In this document: positions 23,982 to 31,756 of the stretch, piece after piece
Layout: every line of letters begins with the position of its first letter
Position numbering within the stretch: position 1 is the first letter of the stretch
Source: Methanomassiliicoccales archaeon
Lineage (GTDB): Archaea; Thermoplasmatota; Thermoplasmata; SG8-5
Assembly: GCA_030636255.1 (NCBI GenBank)
Contig: DAOVXH010000001.1
Span: forward strand, 1 to 33,296
DNA length: 33,296 bases
Reading direction: 5' to 3'
Position numbers and translations under genes: made by a program
Notes under the pieces: model-generated
Database searches by the model: none
What the model was told of the DNA's origin: nothing
Seen by the model: only the letters and a program-made list of their open reading frames with translations

Positions 23982-24926
23982 ATGCCAAAGAAAAAAAGTT
24001 CCAGTAAATCAAATAAATCTTCAACCAGCAAAAAAAAGGATGATTATGCAAATCAACTTTTTGACTGGCTTTCCGAGGGATATGTTGTCAAACCCCTGAC
24101 CGAGGTCATCAAGTCCAAGGACACAAAGAAAATGGATGAGATGTTCTCTGATTATTCTGATAAAATAAGCAGACTGAAGGATGTAAAAGCTAAACTTCAG
24201 GATTTGGAGTTTGACCAAAATCACAGCATGTACGATGAGGTTAACAAGAAGCTCAATGACCCAATGCAGGTGGCCTATCTTGAAAATTTCGCAAGATTAT
24301 TTGAGGAGGGGCCAAAACTCAATGAGCTTAAAGCAGAGCTGGCAAGCCTTAATACCACAGGTTTCGAAGAGATGGTCAAGCAAATAAAAACAATGTTCAA
24401 GGATAATGATGATGTAGATGACATTGAGAGGGCCATCAAGAAGCTGAAGAAAAAGATCAAGGAAAAATTCTTTGAATCAGCATTCGAGGAGGAGGCTATT
24501 CCACTGGAGGAAGAGAAAGAAGACAAATTTATTGCAGAGACCATTTTCCTTCTGCACAAGGATGGTACACTCCTTTCAGTTAAAAGTAAAAAACCACCAG
24601 CCCAACTAGATAAGAAACTTATGTCAAGGATGGTAATGGCCATAAAGGAACAGATGAACCGTGCCTTCAAGGAGGGGGAACATGTGCATACCCTGAATTA
24701 TGAAGGACATACAATCATTCTGGAGGACAGCGTCCATGTCTATGCTGCAATTGTTGTGGTGGGCGAGGCAAAGCCAGTCATGTACAGAATAATTCTCAAA
24801 GCTTTGCAGATAATGGAAAAGAAACTGATCAAGGAATTTGATGACTGGACTGGAGACAGATCCAAACTTGAGAACCTGGACAGATACACAAGTGCTATTT
24901 TCCAGGCATTGGATAGGCTCCATTGA
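23982..24926 (+). CDS. Coiled-coil protein with possible longin/roadblock-like C-terminal domain
   Basis: The family is not firmly recognised. The 314 residues begin with a Lys/Ser-rich low-complexity stretch (1-20). Amphipathic, charged helices likely to form coiled coils follow (about 55-190, ending in LEEEKEDK). The C-terminal part (about 193-314) starts ETIFLLHKDGTLLSVKSKK and continues with a helix, three strands and a long helix (HVHTLNYEGHTIILE, VHVYAAIVVVGEAKPVMYRIILKALQIMEKKL). That strand-helix order resembles longin/roadblock-type domains. The likeness is by eye only. It precedes a V4R and a roadblock/LC7 gene on the same strand and shares the AAAAGTTAGGA motif with their upstream gap, so a joint signalling role is plausible. 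ATG 23982 has TAGGGG upstream. Confidence 0.8.
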   Translation: MPKKKSSSKSNKSSTSKKKDDYANQLFDWLSEGYVVKPLTEVIKSKDTKKMDEMFSDYSDKISRLKDVKAKLQDLEFDQNHSMYDEVNKKLNDPMQVAYLENFARLFEEGPKLNELKAELASLNTTGFEEMVKQIKTMFKDNDDVDDIERAIKKLKKKIKEKFFESAFEEEAIPLEEEKEDKFIAETIFLLHKDGTLLSVKSKKPPAQLDKKLMSRMVMAIKEQMNRAFKEGEHVHTLNYEGHTIILEDSVHVYAAIVVVGEAKPVMYRIILKALQIMEKKLIKEFDDWTGDRSKLENLDRYTSAIFQALDRLH

Positions 24927-24927
24927 G

Positions 24928-24971
24928 TCCTAACTTTGATATTTTACGATAAATAAGCAAAAAAGTTAGGA
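24928..24971. repeat. 10-bp inverted repeat containing copies 2 and 3 of the AAAGTTAGGA motif
   Basis: TCCTAACTTT (24928-24937) and AAAGTTAGGA (24962-24971) are exact reverse complements separated by 24 nt, beginning one base after the coiled-coil gene stop. The right arm matches the element found upstream of that same gene. It could act as a 3'-end hairpin or as paired operator half-sites. Confidence 0.5.
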
Positions 24972-24973
24972 AG

Positions 24974-25015
24974 AACGCAGATTTGGCAGCGTGAATATGA
25001 TGTCAAATTTGCGTT
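24974..25015. promoter_or_regulatory. 15-bp imperfect inverted repeat upstream of the V4R gene
   Basis: AACGCAGATTTGGCA (24974-24988) pairs with TGTCAAATTTGCGTT (25001-25015): 13 of 15 positions complement across a 12-nt loop. GTTAACTTAATTAAC at 25013-25027 overlaps its right end and adds further dyad symmetry. It lies just upstream of the TATA-like ATTATTTA before the V4R gene, so it is a likely operator. Confidence 0.5.
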
Positions 25016-25058
25016 AACTTAATTAACTGTGCAAAATTATTTAACCCATTATGTAGAT

Positions 25059-25484
25059 ATGAGTGGCACCATGAGGTTTATTAGGATTTCGCAGGAAGAG
25101 TTGGCTAAAATTCGTAGTTTATATGAAAGCGTGATGTCTCATGCCTGCCATGGCCTTTTCTACAGGGAAGGAGGGACCCTGGGCAAGGAAATAGTAAAGA
25201 TGGCAAGCGAGGACAATGACAACTTTTTGGAAACCGCAGGAAGGCTCATAAAAGGAAGGGGCTGGGTAGAAGATATTAGCTTCATGGGAGATAGAGTCAT
25301 CATCAATGGCTCTTTCGAGGCAAAAGTTGGTCTTGAGGAACCATCTTGCCACAGGCTAAGAGGAATGGTGCATGCTATACTCGAGCATCACACAGGCAAA
25401 AAGCTTGTGTGCCTTGAAGAGAAATGCATAAGTATAGGAGATGCACTATGTGAGATTGTCGTTAGAGATATGGAGGGAAGCTAA
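25059..25484 (+). CDS. V4R (4-vinyl reductase) domain protein
   Basis: Small predicted ligand- or metal-sensing protein of 142 residues made almost entirely of a V4R domain. The diagnostic C-terminal pattern is present as EEKCISIGDALCEIVV (Cys-x3-Gly-Asp-x3-Cys). Further Cys/His residues occur in SHACHGLFYREGG and EPSCHRLRG. V4R domains are known in bacteriochlorophyll enzyme BchJ, in hydrocarbon-sensing regulators and in TRAPP-related Bet3-like folds. The frame is open to a GTG at 25029, but ATG 25059 matches the domain start; ATG 25071 is also possible. TTATTTA at about 25036-25042 may be the TATA box, giving a nearly leaderless mRNA. It is immediately followed by the roadblock gene, with the stop and the next ATG adjacent. 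Confidence 0.85.
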   Translation: MSGTMRFIRISQEELAKIRSLYESVMSHACHGLFYREGGTLGKEIVKMASEDNDNFLETAGRLIKGRGWVEDISFMGDRVIINGSFEAKVGLEEPSCHRLRGMVHAILEHHTGKKLVCLEEKCISIGDALCEIVVRDMEGS

Positions 25485-25835
25485 ATGACAGAAGTGAGGA
25501 AGATACTGGACCAGTTAAAAACCATTGAAGGTGTGATTGGTTGCGGAATTGTGAGTAAGGACGGACGTCCGGTGGAGATGAGATTACCCTCAGACATGAA
25601 CGTGGAGACCATAGCCATAATGGCAGCAACAGTATTTGGCGGCTCCATGACATTGAATACTGAAGCGGGTAGGCAAAATCCCAGAACAATAAAGATAAAA
25701 ACAGAAGGTTTCAAAACTACTATATGCCAATGCGGCAGACGATCCTTGGCAATTGTCATGATGGAAGATAATACAGACAGGGATCAGGTAAACGAATTTC
25801 TAAATCAACTGGGAAATGAGTTCAGGATTAGCTAG
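25485..25835 (+). CDS. Roadblock/LC7 domain protein
   Basis: A 116-residue protein of the roadblock/LC7 (MglB-like) family, whose members often act as regulators or partners of small Ras-like GTPases. The single domain has the expected start (VRKILDQLKTIEGVIGCGIVSKDG), the GRPVEMRLPSDMNVETIAIMAATVFGG core and a final helix. No Ras-like GTPase is visible in this window. C62-type positions are not conserved, but ICQCGRR carries a CxC. ATG 25485 directly follows the V4R stop, with GGAGGG at 25472-25477 inside the V4R gene, so translation of the two is coupled. Confidence 0.87.
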   Translation: MTEVRKILDQLKTIEGVIGCGIVSKDGRPVEMRLPSDMNVETIAIMAATVFGGSMTLNTEAGRQNPRTIKIKTEGFKTTICQCGRRSLAIVMMEDNTDRDQVNEFLNQLGNEFRIS

Positions 25836-25879
25836 TTTCAAAATTTGGCAAACATAACTGGTTAAATGTCATATTTGGA

Positions 25880-26257
25880 TTAGTTCTCATCCCTTGACCA
25901 GATATCGTCATTCATTTCTCCATATATTGCATATTCATCTATTTCTTCCACTTCTTCCTTTCCTCTGGATAATTTTAGAATATATGGGCGGTTTAAAAAC
26001 CAGTAATGAAGTCTCCAGACCTTTCCCTTCTTAATGGTGACCTCTTCCTGCCTGGTATATACCAATCTTTCTTCTTCAAGTTTATAGAATATATCACGGT
26101 TTTGAGGAGTTAAACGGTTATCAACAATAGCATAATCAAAACCATAGAGGCTTATAACAAACTCTGCAAGATCCTGAACAGCTTCTTCAGAATAGCCCTT
26201 CTCACCTAGGGTCTTCTGAAATGCAATCACCAGATCCTCCAATTTTATTACCGCCAC
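25880..26257 (-). CDS. Conserved-looking small archaeal protein, possibly winged-helix
   Basis: A 125-residue protein without a firmly recognised function; it resembles a DUF-type family (DUF6015-like) that I associate with Thermoplasmata, a recollection that should be checked. The first part (about 1-75) is helical with a wing-like pattern (DAIV..LTPQNRDIFYKLEEERLVYTRQEEV), suggesting a DNA- or protein-binding winged helix. The rest is RLHYWFLN...ILKLSRGKEEVEEIDEY with an acidic C-terminus. The start is GTG 26257 because GAGGAGG at 26262-26268 lies just upstream; the TTG at 26278 has none. It is convergent with the roadblock gene, with a 44-bp gap. Confidence 0.72.
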   Translation of the reverse strand: MAVIKLEDLVIAFQKTLGEKGYSEEAVQDLAEFVISLYGFDYAIVDNRLTPQNRDIFYKLEEERLVYTRQEEVTIKKGKVWRLHYWFLNRPYILKLSRGKEEVEEIDEYAIYGEMNDDIWSRDEN

Positions 26258-26401
26258 TGTGCCTCCTCGGCATCTCAATGTTATTCCATCTTATAATTGT
26301 ATCTATATAGTAATTAATGATAGATTAATAGTTAATATATAAAATAGAGAGAAAAGGCCGGATAAAAAGTACTTTCAGACAGATAAAATATAAAATAAAT
26401 A

Positions 26402-26429
26402 GAAAAAGGGGGGAACCTTTCGATTCCCC
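26402..26429 (-). terminator. Intrinsic-type terminator of the large protease gene
   Basis: On the minus strand, 16 bp past the protease stop, GGGGAA and TTCCCC form a 6-bp stem around an 8-nt loop. CCTTTTT and AT-rich sequence follow. This matches a hairpin plus U-tract at the 3' end. The U-tract alone could also serve the aCPSF1 type of termination. Confidence 0.6.
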
Positions 26430-26445
26430 ATTCTTCGTTTTTACC

Positions 26446-29400
26446 TTATGGGCTTACAGTCCACGTAATCAATGCGTCTACATGAATCCAGTAAGCATTG
26501 CCTTCTGACATGTCTACCTGACTCAAGTCACTCTCGTCATTGATGTATGGTGTTGCTGCCTGGTATTCTCCAATCCAGTTCACTCCAAGACCTAGCAATG
26601 AATCCGCGGCGTTTTCGCCTGTTACAGATGGGTATCCAACAAGATTCCATCCTGGATTCAGTGTCACATCAACAGGTACGGCGGAGTAATCACCAACGCT
26701 GCTTGTTGTCAGTGTTCCGTCATTGGCTGTCAAGTGCAGCCACACACCCATGTTCTGGTTGATTTGTGGCATGTCGCTGAGACTTGGGCTGTTTACACTG
26801 TATGTCTTCCATGGATTGCTGGCATCAAGTGGGTTGTACCATTTTGCAATATCCCAGGTTGTACCGCCGCCACTGAAGTCTGTAAGAACAGTTTCAATAT
26901 TACCGTTCATCACATACGCAAAGGACACGAATGCCCATTCGCCGACTGAATAACCTGACGTATCAATGTCGTAACCGAACTGTGGTTCTCCACCAGCGTC
27001 ATTGATGGTAAAGGTAGTTGAGTCATAACTGCCCCAGTTACCCTGTGCGTCCCTTCCATGTATGTATAATGTGTGTTCACCTATGCTCCATGTGGCTGAA
27101 GTACCGCCATTCAAGGTCACATCTTCCACAGCAAGGTTAAAGGCACCATCTGCTGGGTCCAGCGCTGTTCCAAATCCATCTGAGCCAACTGAGTCAATAA
27201 AGTACTCTGCTTCGGCAATAGCGGAACCGCCCTTATTGCTGTCATCGATAGTGGCATTGAACCAGACATTTGTAAACTGATCTACTGGATTTGGTTCTAC
27301 ACGTATGGAACCTGCCTGAACTACCGGACCCTGTGTGTCTCCACCAGGTCTATTGATGGAGAATACTGCATCGGATTCATCCGAACCAACAAGGTATGGA
27401 GCTAAATCATCAGTCACTACCATTTTTATGAGGTAGTTAACACCGTTCTCCAGAGCTGAAACATCCCAGTCTGCATCTCTATCAGCGATACCTATTGGGG
27501 CCACTGTAGTTGCAGGGAACCAGGCATCACCAGCATTGGGGCTGTAGAACATCTCCTGTGACAGAACACCTGCGCCATAGGTTGTAACATCCCACTGAAC
27601 ATTGTATGTGTCAGTTACTATGGTCTCGCCACCATCTGGTTGTATTATAGAAACATCAGGATGGTCATGACTGCCAAGAAGCCAGGTTATACCCTTATCA
27701 AGAACTTCCGAACGTATTGCAGTCTCGACAACATAGCCTCCACCGACAGCTGTCCATTCGAAACAGTTAATGACTTTTCTTGTGTTTGTGCCGTCCCATA
27801 CTATAGCAGGATCGTCACCACCAACTGAGTCATTGGCTGCTGTGGACACCGCCTTAATTCCTGCATTGTTCATTAGGTAGTTAATACCATTGAGGAACCA
27901 GACATTGGATGTAGTGTATCCTGATGGTACAGCTGTAATCTCATCACCGGCTCCTCCAGCATCCATTACTTCAAGAGTAATTCCGCCAGTGTAATCCCCA
28001 CTTATGAGGTCACTAGCTACACCTACCAATTCGTTTGCTTCTGCATAATCATTGACCCAATTAGTGTTCATCTGGGAAGCTAACCACGAATCTGTAGCTG
28101 CATCGCCATTACCGCCACTAGCCATACCCCAAGCAATATCGTGACCTGAGGCCCATATCCTGCCGCCGCCATCATTGTAATCCTTGACTATTGACTGTTG
28201 GTTGGCTGAGAATGGTGGGTAGTAATTGCTACCAATTTGCCACATAACAATCTTGTAACTCTGCAGGGTTGCCAGTGATGGATCGCCATCAAGCCATGTT
28301 GGCCAGATATTATAACTCCAGCCTAGCTGGGTCAGTGACCATTCATAGCAATCACGAACATATGCTAATGAGCTTAGGCCCCTCTCATAATCTGGTGGGG
28401 CACCATTCATTACCACCAATATGTCACCTTTGCTTCCAGTGGTGAAGGTATAATGGTCTCCTCCATTGTCATCTCTTACGACATTACCATGCAAATCAGT
28501 TGATTCCACATCATAGTAATAAAGGGTTCCACCGGTCATACCAGATACGGTCACCAAAGCAGATGTAGTGTATGGAGTATCCATTACCTCCTTCTGACTA
28601 AGGCTAGCAGGGACTGTACCATAATAAACGGTCGCGTTACCCTGTTCACTTAGGTCCCAAGCAACCTGTGCCGAGGATATGGTTGTCAATTCGGTTCTAA
28701 CATTGGTTATTACGGGGCCATAACCATCAATTGATGCGTAGGCATAGGCCATGTGTGGATTACCTGTGGTATCATCATATGCTGCTATTATGTCATCGTC
28801 GCCTGTAACTGCAAGAATACCATTACCTGCTGGGTCTGCGCCATTCAGTGTGAATTCTACTGTACCTTCAAATGTGCCTGCGCCACCCTCTGTAAGGGTT
28901 ATGGACTCACTGTCACCAGAGCCAGCTGAGCTGACATCAACTGCCAGTGTACCTGCACCTACTTTTCCTGAATCTTCTACAATTATGTTAGCGACCTGGT
29001 TAACTCCGTAAAGATCCTGGTCCAACTGAATTGTACCATAGTCCAGGTCCAATGAACCAGTCAGGACTATTGCAAAGGGCTGTGGAGCAAAATCAACATC
29101 GTAGCCGGTAACACGAACCACAACTTCACCACCGCTGGCAGGGAGTCCGCCAGTCGCAATCTTGATGTGTTCAATATTGTTAACGCGGTCATTGGTTTCT
29201 GTAGTGACTGGAACAGAGTATCCCGGGGTTCCTGAGAACACGTTGCCGTAGTATATGTTTCCATTCACTTCAACTTCCAGATCCAAATCATTGACAAGTG
29301 CAACGCTTGAACCTGCAATTGCAGGGTAGTCATTCCAGCATATTGTGACTCTGAGGTCCTGGGCATTGTCCTCTACCCAATATTTGTACTCTACAGTTCT

Positions 29401-31485
29401 TCCGGTCTCGACACCATTGTCACCGTCAAATACCTGAAGCTTTCTGGCATCTTCGGTTGGGGTAGAGAAGTACAGTGAGTTGTCCAGATTAATACGGCCG
29501 AATCCCTGGTCTGGGTTCGGGTAAGCCATATTTCCGTTTCCGATGTCATACTGAATATTGTGTGCTCCAAGGCCAGTCATCTCATCAGCACCGTTAACTA
29601 ACAGGGCTTTGATTAGGCTGTGGCTTGGATCAAACTCATTGCCGGCAACTTCCGCGCCAGTTGGGTAAAATCCAGTCATGAAGTACTGGTTGCACAAAAG
29701 AATGGCTGCAATTGCATTTGGGGCGGCCATACTTGTTCCGTCGAATGACACTGAAAGGGTTGTGCTACTTGACTGTGCAGAATCCACTCTCTGTCCTGAT
29801 GCCATAACATCTGGCTTAATCCTGTTATCGAATGTAGGGCCACGGGAACTGAATGCAGATACTTCCTCAATATTTTGCTGACGCCTCTGGTTTACTGACA
29901 TCGCATCGTGTCCACATGAACCGATGGATATAGTGTTCTTCGATTCTGCCTGCTGACCAATAGTTCCAGAGCTAGGACCTGAATTACCTGCGCTCCATGT
30001 GAACAACCATTCTGGATTGTCATAAACCCACTGGTCAATCATCTGAGCATCACCAGTGTATATACCCTGGGAATCTGATCCCCAGCTCTGTGTGTAAGCC
30101 CTTGCGCCGTCATCTTTTGAAGGCTGCCAGGTGGTATAATAATCAGCTGGTGGGTACACATATTGTGGATCCATAGTGATTTCATTACCGATATCAAAGA
30201 AAGAAACCTTTGCACCAGGTGCTGTACCATCATCTGCATTGGAACCGCCTACTGGATCATCGTATCCTATAACCGTTCCTATAACGTGGGTTCCATGATC
30301 ATTAGAGCCATCTGCATAGTGGTCATTTTCAGCTGCATCGTCGGTCATGTACCTAACTATCTTCCTGTGGGATATGACTGTGTTGAGTGGTATGTCATCG
30401 TTGTCATATGTTGTGCCATCATTCTGGAACATAAGGTGATCTACCCTTATTCCAGAATCTGAACATCCAAATACCACTGGATTTCCAGTTCCATCATCCT
30501 GACCATAAATTCCCTGATTCCACACAGGTGTTGTTGTATCGACAACATTATAGTTATCATTGAGAGGGTCAGGTGCACCAGTATATACAAGTGCAGTTCC
30601 AGACTGAGTAATACTGTGTGACATGTCATTGTAATTCTTTGGCTGGTCAAAGTATTCTATTCTCAAGACACCATCAATTTGTGCAATATCGCCAAGAAGG
30701 GATGTATCGAAGTTTGCCCTTATGTAGCCCATTGTCTCGCCGGCAATATGTGTCGGCATAGCATAATCGTCAAAGAATTTGCCCTTGCCAGATTTGGCCA
30801 GGAGCTTGGCAACTTCGGAATTTACATATGACTGTTTTTCCGGGAAAGTGTATATAGTTACTGGTTGCTCTCCAGACTTGCCATCGAATACCTGAGATAT
30901 CTTGTAGCCAGGTTCAAAATTACCTACCCACATGACAGAATCCAGGTTCTTTATAACTTCTAGGGAATCTGTGTTCATGCCAACAAGTGCGGTGTATGAG
31001 TCTGCAGGCCCATAGATTTTTCCGCCATTTCGCTCAACATCATCTTGCCACTCTTGCTTGACTGGGCCAATGAATTTTACAAAGTAATAATCATAGTATC
31101 TAGCTTCCTGGGTTCTAAGATTTTCCGAGATGGGTGAATTGCCCTTCATCACATCATGGGAATAACCATTGAAGTTGAATGTAGTTCTGGACTTCATAGT
31201 TTCTACTTGACGTCCCCTCTGGAGCTGTACTTTCTGCTCTGAAGTGATCTCGGCCATTACGAAACTATCATATTCCTCGACTACCTTGATATTACTTGGT
31301 AAATCAGTTGCATCCTCCGTCCTATCCAACTGGATGATTACATACTCTGTATCTGCAATTGCATCTACTGTTTCTGTATCATAAGTTCCAGCTAGTGTAA
31401 GGCCGGCAGGTATCACCATTGCTAATGCAATAGCAATAACCAAAACTCTGCTCACAAAAGTCTTTCTATTATTCTCTTGTTCCAT
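26446..31485 (-). CDS. Very large secreted subtilisin-like (S8) surface protease
   Basis: Exported serine protease of 1679 residues. A signal peptide (about 12-33) and a long propeptide-like region (to about 300) precede the S8 domain: Asp343 (GCSDSGIRVDH), His397 (DHGTHVIGT), Asn501 (SAGNSGP) and Ser585 (FDGTSMAAPN), a complete triad. After it come a beta-sandwich with VEYKYWVEDNAQDLRVTICW (about 690-810, as in KP-43-type proteases), an Ig-like domain, a fibronectin type III domain (about 915-1010), an amidotransferase-like fold (about 1012-1245), a QPDGGE Ig-like domain, another Ig domain and the 165-residue C-terminal domain shared with the protein at 18606-21023. ATG 31485 has GGAGG at 31494-31498. 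It likely feeds on external proteins or processes the S-layer (inference). Confidence 0.95.
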   Translation of the reverse strand: MEQENNRKTFVSRVLVIAIALAMVIPAGLTLAGTYDTETVDAIADTEYVIIQLDRTEDATDLPSNIKVVEEYDSFVMAEITSEQKVQLQRGRQVETMKSRTTFNFNGYSHDVMKGNSPISENLRTQEARYYDYYFVKFIGPVKQEWQDDVERNGGKIYGPADSYTALVGMNTDSLEVIKNLDSVMWVGNFEPGYKISQVFDGKSGEQPVTIYTFPEKQSYVNSEVAKLLAKSGKGKFFDDYAMPTHIAGETMGYIRANFDTSLLGDIAQIDGVLRIEYFDQPKNYNDMSHSITQSGTALVYTGAPDPLNDNYNVVDTTTPVWNQGIYGQDDGTGNPVVFGCSDSGIRVDHLMFQNDGTTYDNDDIPLNTVISHRKIVRYMTDDAAENDHYADGSNDHGTHVIGTVIGYDDPVGGSNADDGTAPGAKVSFFDIGNEITMDPQYVYPPADYYTTWQPSKDDGARAYTQSWGSDSQGIYTGDAQMIDQWVYDNPEWLFTWSAGNSGPSSGTIGQQAESKNTISIGSCGHDAMSVNQRRQQNIEEVSAFSSRGPTFDNRIKPDVMASGQRVDSAQSSSTTLSVSFDGTSMAAPNAIAAILLCNQYFMTGFYPTGAEVAGNEFDPSHSLIKALLVNGADEMTGLGAHNIQYDIGNGNMAYPNPDQGFGRINLDNSLYFSTPTEDARKLQVFDGDNGVETGRTVEYKYWVEDNAQDLRVTICWNDYPAIAGSSVALVNDLDLEVEVNGNIYYGNVFSGTPGYSVPVTTETNDRVNNIEHIKIATGGLPASGGEVVVRVTGYDVDFAPQPFAIVLTGSLDLDYGTIQLDQDLYGVNQVANIIVEDSGKVGAGTLAVDVSSAGSGDSESITLTEGGAGTFEGTVEFTLNGADPAGNGILAVTGDDDIIAAYDDTTGNPHMAYAYASIDGYGPVITNVRTELTTISSAQVAWDLSEQGNATVYYGTVPASLSQKEVMDTPYTTSALVTVSGMTGGTLYYYDVESTDLHGNVVRDDNGGDHYTFTTGSKGDILVVMNGAPPDYERGLSSLAYVRDCYEWSLTQLGWSYNIWPTWLDGDPSLATLQSYKIVMWQIGSNYYPPFSANQQSIVKDYNDGGGRIWASGHDIAWGMASGGNGDAATDSWLASQMNTNWVNDYAEANELVGVASDLISGDYTGGITLEVMDAGGAGDEITAVPSGYTTSNVWFLNGINYLMNNAGIKAVSTAANDSVGGDDPAIVWDGTNTRKVINCFEWTAVGGGYVVETAIRSEVLDKGITWLLGSHDHPDVSIIQPDGGETIVTDTYNVQWDVTTYGAGVLSQEMFYSPNAGDAWFPATTVAPIGIADRDADWDVSALENGVNYLIKMVVTDDLAPYLVGSDESDAVFSINRPGGDTQGPVVQAGSIRVEPNPVDQFTNVWFNATIDDSNKGGSAIAEAEYFIDSVGSDGFGTALDPADGAFNLAVEDVTLNGGTSATWSIGEHTLYIHGRDAQGNWGSYDSTTFTINDAGGEPQFGYDIDTSGYSVGEWAFVSFAYVMNGNIETVLTDFSGGGTTWDIAKWYNPLDASNPWKTYSVNSPSLSDMPQINQNMGVWLHLTANDGTLTTSSVGDYSAVPVDVTLNPGWNLVGYPSVTGENAADSLLGLGVNWIGEYQAATPYINDESDLSQVDMSEGNAYWIHVDALITWTVSP
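26449..26943 (-). repeat. Copy 2 of shared 165-residue C-terminal surface domain
   Basis: Codes the last 165 residues of the protease. It is the same length as, and about 68% identical to, the C-terminal domain coded at 18609-19103, with conserved Trp and Gly positions (TTWDIAKW, WLHLTA, PGWNLVGYP, EGNAYWIHVDA) and a final W-T-V close to the end. Confidence 0.85.
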
Positions 31486-31756
31486 TACGTTACCTCCTCT
31501 AATTCTTCCTTTGGTGGATAAATCTTATTATAATCTTGTTGCCCACACAAATACGTTATTTAATGATATGAGTCAACATATATTTATAACTTATGTAAAG
31601 TAAGAATCATTGGCATCTAAATATACTATTAGCTAAATTTATATTCAACATTAGTACAAAAATTTGCTCAAAATAGCATGTTTGAGGAAGGTATAAATAT
31701 ATTGATATGATGTATGGAAAGTTGTATCTACTAATATAGAGGAAGGAGGAAAGGAT
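31486..31756. promoter_or_regulatory. Divergent promoter region of the two S8-family genes
   Basis: This 271-bp AT-rich spacer is the longest gap in the window. For the plus-strand gene, TATAAATA at 31692-31699 is a good TATA box, with GGAAGGAGG at 31741-31749 as ribosome binding site. For the minus-strand protease two boxes are possible: TTATAATAA (31525-31533), giving an 18-nt leader, or TTATAAATATAT (31578-31589), giving about 70 nt. No open frame or RNA gene was seen in it. Confidence 0.55.

Noticed and set aside
23868..31654. A 15-base match (ATTTATATTCAACAT) in two distant gaps near 23.87 and 31.64 kb
   Set aside because: In AT-rich sequence a 15-base match in 33 kb is expected by chance; the surroundings differ.
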